Assembly (NCBI GenBank): GCA_042096455.1
Contig: JBELLU010000029.1
Location: forward strand, 1 to 23,618
Source of the DNA: UBA7445 sp042096455
GTDB taxonomy: Bacteria > Verrucomicrobiota > Verrucomicrobiia > Opitutales > Coraliomargaritaceae
Direction: 5' to 3'
DNA length: 23,618 bases
The notes under the pieces were generated by a model. It did not search any database. It was given only the letters and a program-made list of their open reading frames with translations, and was not told the origin of the DNA. The translations under genes and the position numbers were made by a program. Positions 1 to 8,700 of the stretch are shown in pieces; position 1 is the stretch's first letter, and each line of letters begins with the position of its first letter.

Positions 1-1
1 A

Positions 2-55
2 CAAAAAGTCACCTTCCTGATCGCGCAGAAACTCGCCAAGGGCAGACGACGTTAA
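2..55 (+). CDS. 3' end of an unidentified gene (partial)
   Basis: The frame starting at base 2 is open from the window edge for 17 codons, QKVTFLIAQKLAKGRRR, and ends in TAA at 53-55. A hydrophobic stretch followed by a basic tail looks like a natural protein C-terminus. Too little is present to name a family. It runs in the same direction as the vapBC pair that starts 46 bp further on. The TTGACA and dyad in that gap suggest the pair has its own promoter. The fragment could also be a chance open frame. Confidence 0.35.
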   Translation, partial: QKVTFLIAQKLAKGRRR

Positions 56-66
56 GTGGGAGCCGC

Positions 67-88
67 TTGACAGGCCCATATTTATGGG
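67..88 (+). promoter_or_regulatory. Putative vapBC promoter element and operator dyad
   Basis: A perfect -35 consensus TTGACA lies at 67-72. Just downstream is a perfect inverted repeat, CCCATA-TT-TATGGG, at 75-88, ending 13 bp before the antitoxin ATG. VapB-type antitoxins normally repress their own promoter by binding such short dyads, so this is a good operator candidate. The -10 element is unclear: with a 17-bp spacer it would be TGTTGT at 90-95, which is poor. If that spacing is right, the transcript would begin close to the ATG and have almost no leader. The promoter and leader reading is inference. Confidence 0.5.
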
Positions 89-101
89 TTGTTGTGGTTT
101 A

Positions 102-353
102 ATGAAGACCACGATTGAGTTGCCGGACAGCTTATTGCGCCGGGCTAAAATGACTGCCGCCCAGCAGGGACAGACCATGACGGCTTTCATGAAGGCTGCC
201 CTGGAGGCTCGGCTCTCCGCGAGTGAATCTGCTCAGGATGAACAGCCCTGGATGCGCTATGCCGGCATTTTCTCAGACCCTGAAGATACAACCTGTGTGA
301 TGGAAGGTATTGAGGAGGCCTTTGGAACCGTTGATTCCGCAGACTGGGAATGA
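102..353 (+). CDS. vapB: VapB-type antitoxin
   Basis: This is an 83-residue protein when started at the ATG at 102. The upstream ATG at 84 would add only MGCCGL and would place the start inside the operator dyad. The N-terminus MKTTIELPDSLLRRAKMTAA has the strand-helix pattern of a ribbon-helix-helix DNA-binding antitoxin. The acidic C-terminal half (DPEDTTCVMEGIEEAFG) would be the toxin-binding tail. The stop codon overlaps the toxin start as ATGA at 350-353, so the two are translationally coupled. The expected role is to neutralise the partner PIN-domain toxin and repress their shared promoter at the dyad upstream. No Shine-Dalgarno motif precedes the ATG. The family call is firm; the exact VapB subfamily is not. 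Confidence 0.85.
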   Translation: MKTTIELPDSLLRRAKMTAAQQGQTMTAFMKAALEARLSASESAQDEQPWMRYAGIFSDPEDTTCVMEGIEEAFGTVDSADWE

Positions 354-727
354 TTCTCGACACTAATGCTTTATCCGCCTTCTTCGATGGTGCTCCGGCC
401 CTCGTGCGCAAGCTGTCCGAAGCCCCCGCACTCTATCTCCCTGTAATCGTTATTGGTGAGTATCGCTTTGGTCTGAAAGCTTCCCGTTTCCGCCGCGAGC
501 GTGAAAAAGTCCTTAGAGAATTTTCCAAAATCTGCACCGTTCTGCCTATTCTCGAATCCAGTGCCCGGCCTTATGCCCGCATCCGGCACGACCTGCGTGC
601 TGCAGGAACGCCTATTCCGCAAAATGATATCTGGATTGCTGCGCTTGCCCTCGAATACGACCTCCCGGTCATCAGCCGCGACGCGCACTTTAAGGCGATG
701 AAAGCCATTAAGGTATTTAGCTGGTAG
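350..727 (+). CDS. vapC: VapC-type PIN-domain ribonuclease toxin
   Basis: A 125-residue PIN-domain protein of normal VapC length. The acidic metal-binding residues expected of the family are in place: D4 in MILDTNAL, E37 in IGEYRFG, D93 in NDIWIAA and D111 in ISRDAHF. VapC toxins are Mg-dependent endoribonucleases that cut tRNA or rRNA and are held inactive by VapB. The start overlaps the antitoxin stop by four bases. The last 11 bp overlap tail to tail with coaX on the other strand (717-727), so there is no room for a terminator between them. Its RNA target cannot be told from sequence. All catalytic residues are intact, so nothing suggests a decayed module. Confidence 0.9.
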   Translation: MILDTNALSAFFDGAPALVRKLSEAPALYLPVIVIGEYRFGLKASRFRREREKVLREFSKICTVLPILESSARPYARIRHDLRAAGTPIPQNDIWIAALALEYDLPVISRDAHFKAMKAIKVFSW

Positions 728-1490
728 CAAATCCTTGTGCAAATGCCGCCGCCAAACCCTGCAGGGTGAGGTGCGGGACAAATTGCGCGCGGGTCGCCCA
801 GTCGCTGGTGAGGTTCGCCGTACTGCCGCCGGTGGTTAGAATGAGGGGATCCACGCCTTCGGGTTCCCGGAGTTCCGCAATAACGCGATCACATAGGGCG
901 TCCAGCATCCCGGAGTAGCCGATTGCGACCCCGAGTTGCATGGCATGACGGGTGGATTTCCCAATCGCACCCTCGGCTTGTACGAGGTCTTCGGGCTTGA
1001 GTTCCGGTAGGAGTGCGGTCTGTTCGTGGAGGTAACGGGTCATCAAGCCGAGTCCGGGCGCGATGATGCCTCCCTCGTAACCCTGGCTGCTTATAATATC
1101 AAAAGTGACAGCGGTGCCGAGGTCGATGACGATGGCGGGGGTGCGGTGATAGGTCTGCGCGGCGAGGGCGTTGGCGAGTCGATCCTCTCCAATTTCCTCT
1201 GGTTTGGGGTAGTGAATCGTGAGCCCGCCACAATTATCGGCAGTCAGGTGGAGGCAGGGCTTTCCGGCGGCCTTTAATCGAGTCTCAAGTAATAGGTTAA
1301 TACTGGGGACAACCGAGCAATAGGCGGAGCGGTCGGCGGTCTCGAGCAAGGGTTGGAGGGTGGCGATGGCGCGTTCGCTTAGCAGGCTTAATTCGGCGGT
1401 CGGAATGTCTCCGGCATGGCTAACGGTTTCGCCGTCAACCAAGCCGTAGTGACTGCTGGTGTTGCCGATGTCGATGCATAGAGTTTTCAT
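717..1490 (-). CDS. coaX: Type III pantothenate kinase
   Basis: A 257-residue protein that phosphorylates pantothenate, the first step of CoA synthesis, in the cytoplasm. CoaX (type III) enzymes belong to the ASKHA fold. Visible motifs are DIGNT (7-11, phosphate binding), GEDR (101-104, with the catalytic Asp), DLGTA (123-127) and GGIIAPG (140-146). The open frame extends 56 codons further upstream, but that part lies inside birA and is not protein-like. The ATG at 1490, giving MKTLCIDIGNT, is the family start. It sits 11 bp after the birA stop, so the two are probably cotranscribed as the end of the cofactor gene cluster. There is no recognisable Shine-Dalgarno sequence. The 3' end overlaps vapC on the opposite strand. 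Confidence 0.95.
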   Translation of the reverse strand: MKTLCIDIGNTSSHYGLVDGETVSHAGDIPTAELSLLSERAIATLQPLLETADRSAYCSVVPSINLLLETRLKAAGKPCLHLTADNCGGLTIHYPKPEEIGEDRLANALAAQTYHRTPAIVIDLGTAVTFDIISSQGYEGGIIAPGLGLMTRYLHEQTALLPELKPEDLVQAEGAIGKSTRHAMQLGVAIGYSGMLDALCDRVIAELREPEGVDPLILTTGGSTANLTSDWATRAQFVPHLTLQGLAAAFAQGFATS

Positions 1491-1501
1491 ATCGCGTGGA
1501 T

Positions 1502-2536
1502 CTAGAATTGGCTGAGGGTTACGTCGCCTGCTCGAATGACTTGTTGCTTCCCGTCCGGGGTTTTTAAGAGAAGAGCCCCGCTGGAATCGATGCCACCTGC
1601 GATGCCACAAATCGTTTGTCCGGCGTGTTCCGCAACCACTTCCCGTCCATAGAGGCAATCAAATGGTTCCCAGGCTTCCAGTAACGCATCACTATTTGTA
1701 TCAGGATTCTTGATACAAATGGCATAGGCTTCCTCAATCGCCTTAAGGGCACGGATCGCAAGGGTGTTCAGGGGGAGTTCTTTTCCGCTAATGGCATGCA
1801 GGCTGGTGGCGCGCTTGCGCAGTGCTTTGGGCAAATTCATGGGGTTGCTGTTGACATTGAGGCCGAGCCCGAAAAAGAGGGCCTTCAGTCCATCGGCATC
1901 CAGTTTGGCCTCGGTGAGCATTCCCGCGAATTTGCGACCCTCGCAGTGAAGGTCGTTGGGCCACTTGATTTGTAGCTCAGATTCAGGGAGTTCCTGACGC
2001 AGGATGCGACAGAGCAGGATCCCGCACCACAGGGTAAAGTGCTGGAGTTTTTGAGCGGGTAGGCGTGGTTCGTAGGTGACGGTTAGGTAGAGGTTCTCGG
2101 CGGACCCGCTGAACCATTCGCGTCCGAGGCGTCCCCGGCCCTTGGTCTGGCAACTGGAGAGCACCGCAAAGGGGCCGCGGCGCCCGTTCGCAATTTGTCG
2201 CTCGGCTTCATTGTTGGTGCTGTCGAGCACCGGGAAATAAAGACAGTCCATCTCAAGACCCTGATCCTCTGCGGCGAGTTGCAGGAGCGCCGGGTGCAAC
2301 ACGTCCGCTTGCGCGGTCAGTCGGTAGCCACGGTTGCGAACCGCCTCAATCTCAAAGCCCGCTTCCTGCAGTTTTTTGATTTTTCCCCAGACTGCCGGAC
2401 GGGAAAGCCCCATGTCCTCTGCGAGTTGACTGCCGGAGACAAAGCCTTCCTCCGCATCGAGGAGGGCGCGCAGGACGCGGCATTCATCCGGTCGGGCGCT
2501 CAGGTGGCGGTATTCACTGGAAGGAGCTGTGGGCAT
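1502..2536 (-). CDS. birA: Bifunctional biotin-protein ligase / biotin operon repressor
   Basis: A 344-residue protein that activates biotin with ATP and attaches it to biotin-dependent enzymes such as acetyl-CoA carboxylase BCCP. Residues about 15-75 form a winged helix-turn-helix (VSGSQLAEDMGLSRPAVWGK), so it is the two-function type that can also act as a repressor. The catalytic domain shows DSTN (105-108), the biotinyl-AMP loop GRGRLGR (133-139) and KWPNDL (191-196). A C-terminal SH3-like domain follows (about 295-344). It starts 12 bp after nadC. No biotin biosynthesis genes and no palindromic BirA operator are visible in this window, so the repressor targets must lie elsewhere. Confidence 0.95.
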   Translation of the reverse strand: MPTAPSSEYRHLSARPDECRVLRALLDAEEGFVSGSQLAEDMGLSRPAVWGKIKKLQEAGFEIEAVRNRGYRLTAQADVLHPALLQLAAEDQGLEMDCLYFPVLDSTNNEAERQIANGRRGPFAVLSSCQTKGRGRLGREWFSGSAENLYLTVTYEPRLPAQKLQHFTLWCGILLCRILRQELPESELQIKWPNDLHCEGRKFAGMLTEAKLDADGLKALFFGLGLNVNSNPMNLPKALRKRATSLHAISGKELPLNTLAIRALKAIEEAYAICIKNPDTNSDALLEAWEPFDCLYGREVVAEHAGQTICGIAGGIDSSGALLLKTPDGKQQVIRAGDVTLSQF

Positions 2537-2548
2537 TGCGAATTAAAA

Positions 2549-3466
2549 CTAGAGCCAGTCAAGGCCGATGTCCTTCCAGGTGCTTTGATGCACCGGCGCA
2601 CCGGTCGAGATAAAATCGAGCCCGAGTGTACCGATTTGCGGAAGGGTCTCAAGGGTGATGCCGCCACTGGCTTCGGTGCAGGCCCGGCCATCGATTTGAA
2701 TCACGGCCGCTTTCAGGGCTTCGGGGCTGAAGTTGTCGAGCAGGAGGATGTCGGCGCCACCGGCAAGGGCGGGTTCAATTTGATCGGGGGTATCGACTTC
2801 GACCTCAACGGGGAGTTGCGGATGGATGCGGCGCGCGAGCGCTACTGTCTCGGTAAGCTTGGCCCCGGTGAGGGCGAGGTGGTTATCCTTGAACATGACG
2901 CGGTCAAAGAGCCCCATCCGGTGGTTGTGGCCCCCTCCGCAGGCGCAGGCGTATTTCTGCAGCACCCGATAACCAGGCAAGGTCTTGCGGGTGTCGAGCA
3001 GGGTGGTGGGGGAGTCCGCGAGGGCCTCGACATAGCGGCGGGTTTCGGTCGCGATCCCGGATAGGTGTTGGAGGAAATTGAGGAGCACGCGTTCTGCCTG
3101 CAGGAGAATCGGTCCGGGTCCCGAGAGGATCCCGATGGCATCTCCGGGCTTGAGGGCGGCACCGTCTTTTTGGCGGGGCTCAAAGGAACAGCCCTCACCG
3201 TAAGCGGCGAGCACGAGTTCCACCAGACTCAGACCACTCAGGGTCATGCTTTCGCGGGCGGTCAATTGGGCGGCGCCACGGACGTCCTCCGGCATAAGGG
3301 CGCTGGTGACATCGCCCAGTTGTGCGGGACGTTCCGCCAGTCCCGCCCCGGCGAGATCTTCAATCTTGGCAAGGCCTACTAGTTGACGGAGATATTCCGA
3401 ATCAATTTGATCCCAGCTCAAGCGTGTAAGCAGGCTCTCTTTTGTGAATCGCAGGCCGTTGGACAT
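2549..3466 (-). CDS. nadC: Nicotinate-nucleotide pyrophosphorylase (quinolinate phosphoribosyltransferase)
   Basis: A 305-residue enzyme that converts quinolinate and PRPP to nicotinate mononucleotide, with loss of CO2, in de novo NAD synthesis. Family motifs are GDVTS (51-55), ERVLLNFLQHLSGIAT (125-140), DTRKTLPG (158-165), GGGHNHR (177-183), KDNH (193-196) and EVEVD. The length is slightly above the usual 280-300. It is followed 12 bp later by birA and preceded, 64 bp away, by gmk on the same strand. Clustering of nadC, birA and coaX recurs in many bacteria. nadA and nadB are not in the window. The start is the ATG of MSNGLRFTKE; no Shine-Dalgarno motif is seen upstream. Confidence 0.95.
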   Translation of the reverse strand: MSNGLRFTKESLLTRLSWDQIDSEYLRQLVGLAKIEDLAGAGLAERPAQLGDVTSALMPEDVRGAAQLTARESMTLSGLSLVELVLAAYGEGCSFEPRQKDGAALKPGDAIGILSGPGPILLQAERVLLNFLQHLSGIATETRRYVEALADSPTTLLDTRKTLPGYRVLQKYACACGGGHNHRMGLFDRVMFKDNHLALTGAKLTETVALARRIHPQLPVEVEVDTPDQIEPALAGGADILLLDNFSPEALKAAVIQIDGRACTEASGGITLETLPQIGTLGLDFISTGAPVHQSTWKDIGLDWL

Positions 3467-3530
3467 AGGAAAAAAGATGCTGCGTCACCGCGTTCAGGGC
3501 AATGCCGAATAACTCTCGGGAAACCCGATT

Positions 3531-4121
3531 CTAGGGCTTGCGATAGATTGCCTGCAGGGCGGCGAGGTCGGCCTCGCGGGTGCTGCTGTGAAGGATGTGG
3601 TCGTAATTCCCCGCTTCCAGTATTTCGTCCTTCGCAACTTCAAGCCGTCGCTGCACCTCCGCTTCGCTGTCGGTGGCGCGTCCTTCCAGTCGTTCTTTGA
3701 GGGCTTCCAAACCGGGGGGCATGATAAAGACCGTTGTCAGTCGCCCCGCGAGGAGGGCATCGTCTTCCGCGGTGGCACGGAAACTCGCCGCGCCCTGCAC
3801 GTCGATATTGAGGAGGAGATTGATTCCCGCCCGCAGTTTATCCTGCACGACTTGTTTCAAGGTGCCGTAGTAGTTGCCGTGCACGCGGGCATGTTCATAA
3901 AAATCCCCAGTAGTGAGCTTAGCCTCAAAGTCCGCGCTGCTTAGGAAATGGTAATCGACCCCGTCCTGTTCATTGCCGCGAGGGGGGCGGGTGGTTGCGG
4001 TAATGACGCGCTCCAGATGGGATTCCACCCGGAGCAGGTTTTCGCAGACCGTAGTTTTCCCGCTTCCGGCGGGACCAGAGACAATCAGGAGGCGGGCGGG
4101 CGTGTCCTTTGCCGAATGCAC
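3531..4121 (-). CDS. gmk: Guanylate kinase
   Basis: A 196-residue enzyme from a proposed GTG start, making GDP from GMP and ATP. It has the P-loop GPAGSGKTT (16-24), the GMP-binding stretch TTRPPRGNEQDGVDYHFL, the EHARVHGNYYGT block, LLNIDVQGA and the lid region with RLEGRATDSEAEVQRRL. The frame is open well upstream, into the membrane-protein gene. I chose GTG at 4121-4119 because it leaves the usual short tail before the P-loop and lies 4 bp after the upstream stop, suggesting coupled translation. An in-frame ATG at 4163 would add 14 residues (MAACWSPPPSPTSN) and overlap the upstream gene; it is the main alternative. A small hairpin without a T-run follows the stop (3516-3528). Confidence 0.93.
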   Translation of the reverse strand: MHSAKDTPARLLIVSGPAGSGKTTVCENLLRVESHLERVITATTRPPRGNEQDGVDYHFLSSADFEAKLTTGDFYEHARVHGNYYGTLKQVVQDKLRAGINLLLNIDVQGAASFRATAEDDALLAGRLTTVFIMPPGLEALKERLEGRATDSEAEVQRRLEVAKDEILEAGNYDHILHSSTREADLAALQAIYRKP

Positions 4122-4125
4122 GTTG

Positions 4126-4662
4126 CTAGTAGGTGAGGGCGGCGGCGACCAGCACGCAGCCATAAAAAACAAAACAGGCGCCAAAGAGGCGTGGTCGGGT
4201 CGCTTTCCGATAGAGCCAGTCGATGCAATCACGCATCCGGTAGGGGCTCGCGCCCATAACGAGGGCAAACAGAATTGCGAGGTATACAAAACTCACCAGC
4301 AAGAGCCGCGAGGTGGGGTCTTGCATATAGGCGGCCTTCAATAATGGATTGGCGGTGAGTAGGAGCAGGGCGGCAAACCCTCTGACTGCGAGGAAGTCCG
4401 GGACAAAATAAAAGGCCCCCAGCGCGGAAAGCCCGAAGAGGGCAAAGAGAAGCTCGCGATAGTTTCCAAAATCCGCGGGCCCCAAGTGCCAAACATGATA
4501 CAGGAACCATGCGCTGGCCGCACCAAAGAGGAGGATCGCCGCGAGTTGCGAGCGGGGGAATGCTTTCATGGCAGGCTCGCTGCGCATGCCGTGCCAAAGG
4601 AAGTGAGCACCAAAGGCGACCAGAGCAATTCCGGTAAAAAGTGTGGCTTGGAAAAGAGTCAT
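4126..4662 (-). CDS. Small polytopic inner-membrane protein of unknown function
   Basis: A 178-residue protein from the ATG at 4662. A GTG at 4719 would add 19 polar residues and is less likely. About six hydrophobic segments can be seen, for example LFTGIALVAFGAHFLW, LAAILLFGAASAWFLYHVW, LLFALFGLSALGAFYFV, GFAALLLLTANPLL, LLLVSFVYLAILFALVMG and LFGACFVFYGCVLVAAAL. No conserved catalytic motif is recognised and I cannot name a family. It sits 4 bp upstream of gmk on the same strand and appears to head the membrane protein-gmk-nadC-birA-coaX run. It is divergent from the beta-barrel gene, with 147 bp between the two starts. Its function is unknown and the neighbouring genes do not suggest one. 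Confidence 0.75.
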   Translation of the reverse strand: MTLFQATLFTGIALVAFGAHFLWHGMRSEPAMKAFPRSQLAAILLFGAASAWFLYHVWHLGPADFGNYRELLFALFGLSALGAFYFVPDFLAVRGFAALLLLTANPLLKAAYMQDPTSRLLLVSFVYLAILFALVMGASPYRMRDCIDWLYRKATRPRLFGACFVFYGCVLVAAALTY

Positions 4663-4762
4663 GACGGTGAATATCAGAGGCTTACCGCACGAAGCCTTGG
4701 AGTGAAGCAAAAAACGCACCGCCGCCCCCGCTTATTTTTATATCTGATTTATTAAATCCATA

Positions 4763-4809
4763 TTGACATAGGGTTATTAAGCCAGCAAAAGTCGAAAGAA
4801 GCTATTATT
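4763..4809 (+). promoter_or_regulatory. Possible promoter and leader of the beta-barrel gene
   Basis: A perfect TTGACA hexamer lies at 4763-4768 in an AT-rich intergenic stretch, 41 bp upstream of the ATG. No good -10 hexamer stands 16-18 bp after it (the sequence there is CAAAAG). TTATTA at 4774-4779 is too close. The leader contains AAAGAAG at about 4795, the nearest thing to a Shine-Dalgarno sequence in this part of the window. The promoter assignment is tentative. Confidence 0.3.
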
Positions 4810-5688
4810 ATGAAAAAAACCAATACCTTAATTCTCATCGGTGGTTTCCTTGCGGGAGCTGCTTTGTTTGCGCAATCGGGCTATGTTGCCTTTGGTGAAC
4901 AAGTTCGTACACTTGCTCCCGAGCAACGCACCGTCGCTCCTCTTACTGCTCCTTACTACCATGAGGACTCTTTCGTGACCAGTGACCTGCGGGCGTGGTA
5001 TTTGAATCATGAACTCGACTCTGTCGGTGGCGAGGTGACGGTGGCAGCCCTGCAAGTGCGGGTCGCCTTGACGGAGCAACTCCAACTCGTCGCTTACAAA
5101 GACGGTTACACCCGTTTCTCGGGCGGCCCGCTGAATGGTCAGGACGGCTGGAATGACATCGCGCTAGGTCTTAAATATGCCTTTGTGCAGGACTGGGCAA
5201 AGGAATACCACCTCGCGGTCGGCATTGGTTATGAGTTCGGTTGGGGCGAGGAGTCGGTTTATAATAATACCGATGAATTGCGCATTTGGATTTCCGAGAA
5301 CAAGTCATTTGGAAAACTCCATCTGGGTGCCACCATCAACTACCTCATTGCGGTGGATCAGGGGCAGGGTGCTGCCGGTAGTTCCGACATGCTGACTTTC
5401 CATTTTCACAGTGATTACTACCTGGCCGAATGGATCAGCCCCGTCTTTGAAATTAATGGCTACATGGTCACTAATGATAACGGGACCGGCTTAGCAAGTT
5501 TTTCTGGCATGGACGCCATTAGCCTCGGTTCCGGTGAGGACGAGGATGTTTGGACTGCCGCTCTCGGTGCGGAATTGCGCCCCTTTGAGAACGACGTTTC
5601 GATTCGCGCCGCTTATGAGCGCGAGATTTCCGACAGCAGCAATCTCTTTGACGATCGCTGGACCTTCTCCGCAGTCTATCCCTTCTAG
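4810..5688 (+). CDS. Predicted outer-membrane beta-barrel protein
   Basis: A 292-residue protein with a signal peptide (MKKTNTLILIGGFLAGAALF, cleavage likely after ALFAQS). The body alternates polar and hydrophobic residues with many aromatic and glycine positions, for example LGLKYAFVQDW, LAVGIGYEFGWG, LHLGATINYLIAV and DVWTAALGAELRPF. It ends in FSAVYPF, with the terminal aromatic residue typical of barrels inserted by the BAM complex. I do not recognise a specific family; a porin-like or structural barrel is possible. It stands alone, divergent from the membrane-protein gene and convergent with metH. A strong intrinsic terminator follows the stop. Codon use is more T-rich than in the neighbours, which may reflect high expression. 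Confidence 0.8.
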   Translation: MKKTNTLILIGGFLAGAALFAQSGYVAFGEQVRTLAPEQRTVAPLTAPYYHEDSFVTSDLRAWYLNHELDSVGGEVTVAALQVRVALTEQLQLVAYKDGYTRFSGGPLNGQDGWNDIALGLKYAFVQDWAKEYHLAVGIGYEFGWGEESVYNNTDELRIWISENKSFGKLHLGATINYLIAVDQGQGAAGSSDMLTFHFHSDYYLAEWISPVFEINGYMVTNDNGTGLASFSGMDAISLGSGEDEDVWTAALGAELRPFENDVSIRAAYEREISDSSNLFDDRWTFSAVYPF

Positions 5689-5713
5689 TTAAAGCACTTT
5701 CAAGAACCTTTCG

Positions 5714-5751
5714 ATTGGGCGGCTCCGCAATGTGGGTCGCCCAATTTTTTT
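5714..5751 (+). terminator. Intrinsic terminator of the beta-barrel gene
   Basis: An 8-bp perfect stem, ATTGGGCG (5714-5721) with CGCCCAAT (5738-5745), can be extended inward by further G-C and G-U pairs. It runs directly into seven T residues (5745-5751). It begins 25 bp after the stop codon of the beta-barrel gene. Read on the minus strand, the stem follows the metH stop but is not followed by a T-run, so it should work mainly for the plus-strand gene. Confidence 0.88.
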
Positions 5752-5758
5752 GCCCGGA

Positions 5759-8700
5759 CTAGTAAGCTTTATTGGGAGCGAGCCACTTCTCGCACGTTTC
5801 CAGTGCGAGCCCCTTGCGTTCCGCGTAGCTTTCCACCTGATCCTTCTGGATCGGCCCCACCTGAAAGTATTTTGCCTCGGGGTGGGCGAAGTAGAGCCCG
5901 CTGACGCAACTGCCGGGGGACATCGCAAAATTTTCAGTGAGGGTCGCGCCGGTGGTTTGTTCCGCATCGAGCAGTTCCCAGATGAGCGCCTTCTCGGTGT
6001 GGTCGGGCTGGCTGGGGTAACCCGCGGCGGGGCGGATGCCTCGGTAGCGCTCCATAATTAAAGCCTCGTTGTCGAGATCCTCGTCGGGCGCGTAGCCCCA
6101 GAGCTCCTTGCGCACATGCGCATGCGTTTGTTCTGCGAGGGCTTCTGCAAAGCGATCGCCGATCGCCTTTACCATAATGGCATTGTAGTCGTCCTGCGCG
6201 TCCTCAAATTCCTTTGCAAAGGCATCGACCCCTTCAATGCTGCAGACAAACGCACCGCAGGCATCCACTTGACCGCAATCCTTGGGTGCCACAAAATCGG
6301 AAAGCGCGAAGTAGGCGCCGTCCTGCGTTTTGCGTTTCTGTTGGCGGAGGGTGTGCAATGTATTCAAAATCTCACTACGCGAGGAGTCCGCATAGATCTC
6401 GATATCGTCACCGTCTGAGTTTGCCGGGAAGATGCCCACCGCGCGGCGGGCGCGGAAACGCTTCTCTTTGATGATTCGTTCCAGCATGGCCTTCGCGTCG
6501 CTCAAGATGGAGCGTGCCTGTTCGCCATAGGTGGCGTGTTGCAGGATGCGGGGATAAATGCCCTTGAGTCCCCAGGTCCAGAAGAGAGGAGAGAAATCGA
6601 AGTACTCACTCAGGGTTTCCAGGTCGATGGCGTCATCAACCGTGATGCCAATCGCATTGGGAGTTTTGAGCTCCGCTTGTTCCCAGTCGCAGGTGAAGCG
6701 TTTGGCGCGCGCCTCCTCCAGCGTGAGGAACTCGGTTTTCCCCTGATTCGCTTCAAAGTGTGCGCGTTGCACGGACTGCTCTTCCTTGACTTGAGCGATG
6801 TAGGCCTCGCTTTTATCGGGATTCAGGAGGCTATTGCAGACGCCCGTGGCAAGGGAGGCGTCACCCACGCGAATCACGGGCTGGTTGTAATGGGGAGCAA
6901 TCTTAATGGCGGTATGTGCCGCGCTGGTCGTGGCGCCACCAATTAAAAGGGGTTGTTTGAAGCCGCGCCGTTGCATCTCCTGCGCCACATAAATCATTTC
7001 ATCCAGCGAGGGGGTTATCAGGCCCGACAAGCCCACGATATCCGCGCCCCATGCCTCCGCCTCCTTCAGGATCGTATCGCAATCCACCATCACACCCAGA
7101 TCCTTGACTTCGTAGTTATTACAGGCGAGGACCACCCCCACGATGTTCTTGCCGATGTCATGCACATCGCCCTTCACGGTCGCGATCAGGAACTTGCCCT
7201 GACTGCGGGCATTGGGGTTTTCCGCCTTCTCCGCTTCGAGATAAGGCGTGAGGTAGGTGACCGCCCGCTTCATCACCCGCGCGCTCTTCACGACTTGCGG
7301 GAGGAACATTTTCCCCGCGCCAAAGAGATCGCCCACGATCTTCATGCCGTCCATCAGCGGCCCTTCAATGACTTCCAGCGGACGCCCTAGTTGTTGACGC
7401 GCCTCTTCGGTGTCGGGTTCGATAAAATCAACAATGCCTTTCACGAGGGCATGTGCCAAGCGTTCCTCGACGGTGCCTTCGCGCCATGCCAGCTTGGCGG
7501 AGTCGTCTTCCTTTTTGCCGCTATCCTTGACGGTTTCCGCAAAGGTAATGAGGGCTTCGGTCGCTTCCGGGTGGCGGTTGAGGAGCACGTCCTCCACTTT
7601 CTTCAAGAGCTCCGGTTCGATCTCCTCATAGATTTCCAGCATGCCCGCGTTGACGATACCCATGTCGAGGCCGGCTTCGATGGAATGGTAGAGGAAGGCG
7701 GCGTGCATCGCCTCGCGAACCGGGTTGTTGCCACGGAAGGAGAAGGAAATATTACTGACGCCGCCGCTGGTGCGCGCCGCGGGGCAAGCCGCCTTGATTT
7801 CACGCACCGCCTCGATGAAATCGACGGCGTAGTTGTTGTGTTCCTCCATTCCGGTGGCGACCGTGAGGACGTTCGGATCAAAAATGATGTCATTGGGGTC
7901 GAGCCCTGCCTGCTCGACGAGGAGCTTGTAAGCGCGGGAGCAAATGCGCACCTTGTCTGCGCGGGTGGCGGCCTGTCCCTTTTCATCAAATGCCATCACC
8001 ACAACCGCCGCGCCGTAACGGCGGCAAAGCCGCGCCTGTTCCAGGAAGGTCGCTTCACCCTCTTTAAGGCTGATGGAATTGACGATACACTTACCCTGCA
8101 CACAGCGGAGACCCGCCTCGATAACCGACCATTTGGAGCTGTCGATCATAATCGGTATCCGCGCGATGGCGGGCTCGGAGGCAATGAGATTCAGGAACTT
8201 GGTCATGCAGGCCTCGGAGTCGAGCAAGCCCTCGTCAAAATTCACATCGATCAGGTTGGCGCCGTTTTCAACCTGCTGAGCGGCCACCGCGAGGGCGCCG
8301 TCCCAGTCATCGTTGGTAATCATTTTCTTGAAGCGGGGGGAACCGGTGACGTTGGTGCGTTCTCCCACCATGACAAAGCTGTCGCCGATGGCGTGATTAA
8401 AGGCTTCGAGCCCGCTGAAGCGTTGCCGTTCGGGAAGCCGGGGAAGGGGGCGGGACGGGTATTGGCTCACTTCGCGCACCATTGCACGGATGTGGTCTGG
8501 GGTCGTACCGCAGCAGCCACCAACGAGATTGACGAGGCCATCCTTCGCAAACCCGCCCACCGCGCTGCCGGTATGATCGGGGGTTTCGTCGTAGCCGGTC
8601 GGAGCGAGGGGATTCGGTAACCCGGCGTTCGGGTAGACATGTACATAGCAATCCGCGACCCGCGAAAGATCCTGCAAAAAGGGCCGCATGAGGTCCGCCC

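Noticed and set aside
1491..1658. 56-codon N-terminal extension of the coaX frame
   Set aside because: It lies inside birA on the same strand, is rich in Arg/Ser/Gly and precedes the standard MKTLCIDIGNT start. It is a chance open frame.
1502..2536. BirA autoregulatory operator near birA
   Set aside because: No long TTGTAAAC/GTTTACAA-type dyad was found, and birA lies inside an operon with 12-bp spacing upstream.
3516..3528. TCGGG-AAA-CCCGA hairpin after gmk as a terminator
   Set aside because: Only a 5-bp stem and no T-run on the minus strand; it may be a minor structure within the operon.
7391..8620. 409-codon plus-strand open frame opposite metH
   Set aside because: It is a mirror of the metH coding sequence, with no recognisable domain, and metH motifs account for this DNA.
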